NCBI GenBank assembly: GCA_003516865.1
Contig: DPBR01000023.1
Location: forward strand, 14,693-22,274
From: Oscillospiraceae bacterium
GTDB lineage: Bacteria > Bacillota > Clostridia > Oscillospirales > Ruminococcaceae
Direction: 5' to 3'
DNA length: 7,582 nucleotides
A program made the translations under genes and the position numbers. Shown here in pieces: positions 6,170-7,582 of the stretch. The notes beneath the pieces were generated by a model that was given only the letters and a program-made list of their open reading frames with translations, ran no database searches and was not told where the DNA came from. Numbering within the stretch: position 1 is the first letter of the stretch; each line of letters starts with the position of its first letter.

Positions 6170-6811
6170 TTACCGCTTAAAAAAGCCTTTTTCATTCGCT
6201 TCGCCGAGCATATTTTCGATATACTCCCAAAGCTCGTCCGAGCCGTTTTTGATATGCGCGTTTCTAGCTCTGACTTGTTCATAGGAAATTCCGTGTTCAA
6301 GCCAGCTCACGCCGTTTTTTGCGTTATTCAGCAGCATCGGCTGCATACGGTCGAGAGCCGCCGCGAACTTTGATTCCGCGGTATCCATACGTTCAAATTC
6401 CTCCCAGAGCGCGCGGTATTCATCACGCTGGTCGTCGGGAAGCAGCCCGAAAAGCCTGTCCGCAGCCCTCTCCTCGCGCTCGCGTTTCGATTTGTAGCCC
6501 TCTGCGTCATAGCAGTAGGTATCGCCCGCGTCAATCTCCACAACATCGTGTATCAGCACCATTTTCATCACTTTCTGCATGTCAATCGGCACATTCGAGT
6601 GTTCCGCGAGCGTCATTGCAAAAAGCGCAAGATGAAACGAGTGCTCCGCATCGTTTTCGCGCCGTTTATAGCGCTCTTTTTCGCCCTCAAATTCCCGCAT
6701 AGAAGCACCTCGGCTCTCGTCGTGAATGATGTATGTCTGCCGATAAAGGCTCTTCATCTTGTCGATTTCAAGCAAAAAATCAAGCTGTTTTTTCAGCCTT
6801 TCGTCAATCAT
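6170..6811 (-). CDS. HD-domain phosphohydrolase-like protein (YfbR-like group)
   Basis: HD-superfamily metal-dependent phosphohydrolases of this size often act on nucleoside monophosphates, as YfbR does as a 5'-deoxynucleotidase. The substrate here is not known. The protein has 213 residues and appears cytosolic. The metal-site residues are in order: H57 in ENDAEHSFHLA, H88-D89 in MVLIHDVVEID (with E92 and D94 following, then GDT), and D154 in AALDRMQPM. A charged stretch at about 30-53 (HDESRGASMREFEGEKER) precedes the first His. The C-terminal helical part ends GEANEKGFFKR. ATG at 6811 has a near-perfect AAAGGAG (6823-6817) five bases upstream. The gene is boxed in: a terminator ends five bases before that ribosome site, and der's own promoter begins 14 bases after the stop. 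Expression therefore depends on readthrough or on an unseen promoter inside the end of the khpB gene. Confidence 0.9.
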   Translation of the reverse strand: MIDERLKKQLDFLLEIDKMKSLYRQTYIIHDESRGASMREFEGEKERYKRRENDAEHSFHLALFAMTLAEHSNVPIDMQKVMKMVLIHDVVEIDAGDTYCYDAEGYKSKREREERAADRLFGLLPDDQRDEYRALWEEFERMDTAESKFAAALDRMQPMLLNNAKNGVSWLEHGISYEQVRARNAHIKNGSDELWEYIENMLGEANEKGFFKR

Positions 6812-6828
6812 TTTTTCTCCTTTCCCCG

Positions 6829-6857
6829 AAAAAAGCCGCCCGAAATCGAGCGGCTTT
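6829..6857 (-). terminator. Intrinsic terminator after khpB/jag
   Basis: On the minus strand, AAAGCCGCTCG (6857-6847) pairs with CGGGCGGCTTT (6842-6832) across the loop ATTT, an 11-bp stem with one G-T pair. The T run continues to 6829, giving six Ts in total. It starts 11 bases after the khpB stop and ends just before the ribosome site of the HD gene. The plus strand has no T run after the hairpin, so it acts in the minus direction only. Confidence 0.87.
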
Positions 6858-6868
6858 CTGATTGCTTA

Positions 6869-7582
6869 TCAGAGTTCAATTTTTCCGTAAAGCGTTGCGT
6901 TTTTCTCGGTATCAACCGTTTCCTTGGAAAACTCGCCTGCGTTTGCGTTTTCGTCGGGGCTGTAATTGCTGCGCTTATATTCGCGCTCAAAGCTTGTCGA
7001 GAAGCCCTCGGAACGGCGATAGCCTCTCGCTCCCGAACCGTTTCCGTGACCGCCGCGTCTGCGGTTGCTGTCAAACTTGGGCTTGTCGGCGTAAATTACA
7101 ACCTTTCTGTACGGCTCAGAGCCTGTCGAACGGCTCGAAACGCCCTCAATCTCCGCAACGCAGCTATGAATAATTCTGCGCTCGTAAGGATTCATCGGCT
7201 CAAGTGCAATCTTTCTGCCCTGCTTGATAACCTTTGCGGACGTCTTTCTTGCGAGAGCGTCGAGGGTTTCGCGGCGCTTGTCGCGATAACCGTTGCAGTC
7301 AAGCGAAATTCTGCAAAAGCTTTCTTCCGTGCGGTTGCTTGCGAGAATAGTGAGATACTGAAGGCTGTCGAGGGTTTCGCCGCGCTTTCCGATAACAACG
7401 CCGAGCTTCTCGCCCTTGATGTCGAGAACGACGTTTCCGCCGCGCTTTTCGGGCGTGATTGTGAAATTGTCAAGACCGAGCGCCCTGAGGACCGCCGTCA
7501 GATATTCGATTGCCGCCTTAACCTTCAGGCTCTTGCTTATATCGAAATCATCGGGAAGCTTTTCTTCCCCGTCATCGCCGTT
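6869..7582 (-). CDS. khpB: RNA-binding protein KhpB/Jag (SpoIIIJ-associated), C-terminal 237 residues
   Basis: The reading frame is open from the window edge to TAA at 6869, so the true start and the N-terminal Jag_N domain lie outside. KhpB (Jag, also EloR) is a cytosolic RNA-binding protein that works with KhpA and affects cell elongation and division in Gram-positives. In the visible fragment a KH domain covers about residues 19-95. Its GxxG loop is in GVVIGKRGETLDSLQYL (61-77), followed by RISLDCNGYRDKRRETL. An R3H domain covers about 105-165: LARKTSAKVIKQGR, LEPMNPYERRIIHS with R135 and H139, then RSTGSEPYRKVVI. A polar, unstructured-looking tail of about 70 residues follows (166-237). 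It is rich in Arg, Gly, Ser and Asn, with RRRGGHGNGSGARGYRR, and turns acidic toward the end. Reading from an internal Met (7195) would give only the second half of R3H plus the tail, so that is not the start. khpB usually follows yidC/spoIIIJ; that region is not in view. Confidence 0.95.
   Translation of the reverse strand, partial: NGDDGEEKLPDDFDISKSLKVKAAIEYLTAVLRALGLDNFTITPEKRGGNVVLDIKGEKLGVVIGKRGETLDSLQYLTILASNRTEESFCRISLDCNGYRDKRRETLDALARKTSAKVIKQGRKIALEPMNPYERRIIHSCVAEIEGVSSRSTGSEPYRKVVIYADKPKFDSNRRRGGHGNGSGARGYRRSEGFSTSFEREYKRSNYSPDENANAGEFSKETVDTEKNATLYGKIEL

Overview
This 7.6-kb window carries eight genes, all on the minus strand, so transcription runs from high to low coordinates. 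One gene is cut by the right edge and one is frameshifted. The gene set (KhpB/Jag, Der, PlsY, GpsA), the strong AGGAGG-type ribosome sites and a single-direction operon layout point to a Bacillota member. It is most likely an uncultured Clostridia-like bacterium of roughly 50% GC. That assignment is an inference from gene content; no marker in the window fixes the species.

Layout in transcription order. (1) The KH and R3H domains of the RNA-binding protein KhpB/Jag (7582 to 6869, N-terminus outside the window) are followed by a clear intrinsic terminator (6857-6829). (2) An HD-domain phosphohydrolase-like gene (6811-6170) starts only a few bases after that terminator. (3) A good sigma-A-type promoter (6155-6127) drives der, the ribosome-assembly GTPase (6095-4779). 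(4) A 227-bp intergenic stretch holds a dense multi-hairpin repeat. (5) Two short paralogous two-TM membrane proteins of unknown function follow (4551-4006 and 4013-3477). (6) plsY, the acyl-phosphate:glycerol-3-phosphate acyltransferase (3456-2794), comes next. (7) A GNAT acetyltransferase gene (2777-2329) is broken by an apparent one-base loss. (8) A geranylgeranyl-reductase-family FAD oxidoreductase follows (2314-1226). (9) gpsA, glycerol-3-phosphate dehydrogenase (1135-134), is last. (10) A second copy of the multi-hairpin repeat lies after gpsA and runs off the left edge.

How the genes work together: GpsA makes sn-glycerol-3-phosphate and PlsY acylates it to lysophosphatidic acid, so the left half contains the first committed steps of phospholipid synthesis. 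As I recall, der, plsY and gpsA often sit side by side in Bacillota. Here that core is spread apart by the membrane-protein pair, the GNAT and the flavoprotein. Gaps from plsY to the flavoprotein are under 25 bp and the membrane pair overlaps by 8 bp, consistent with one operon.

The most unusual feature is the repeat. Two copies in opposite orientation align without gaps over 102 bp, with a conserved 62-bp hairpin block, a diverged 19-bp middle and a conserved 21-bp block. I see no phage, transposase, CRISPR, defence or biosynthetic-cluster genes. Apart from the repeat and the broken GNAT, this reads as ordinary housekeeping chromosome.
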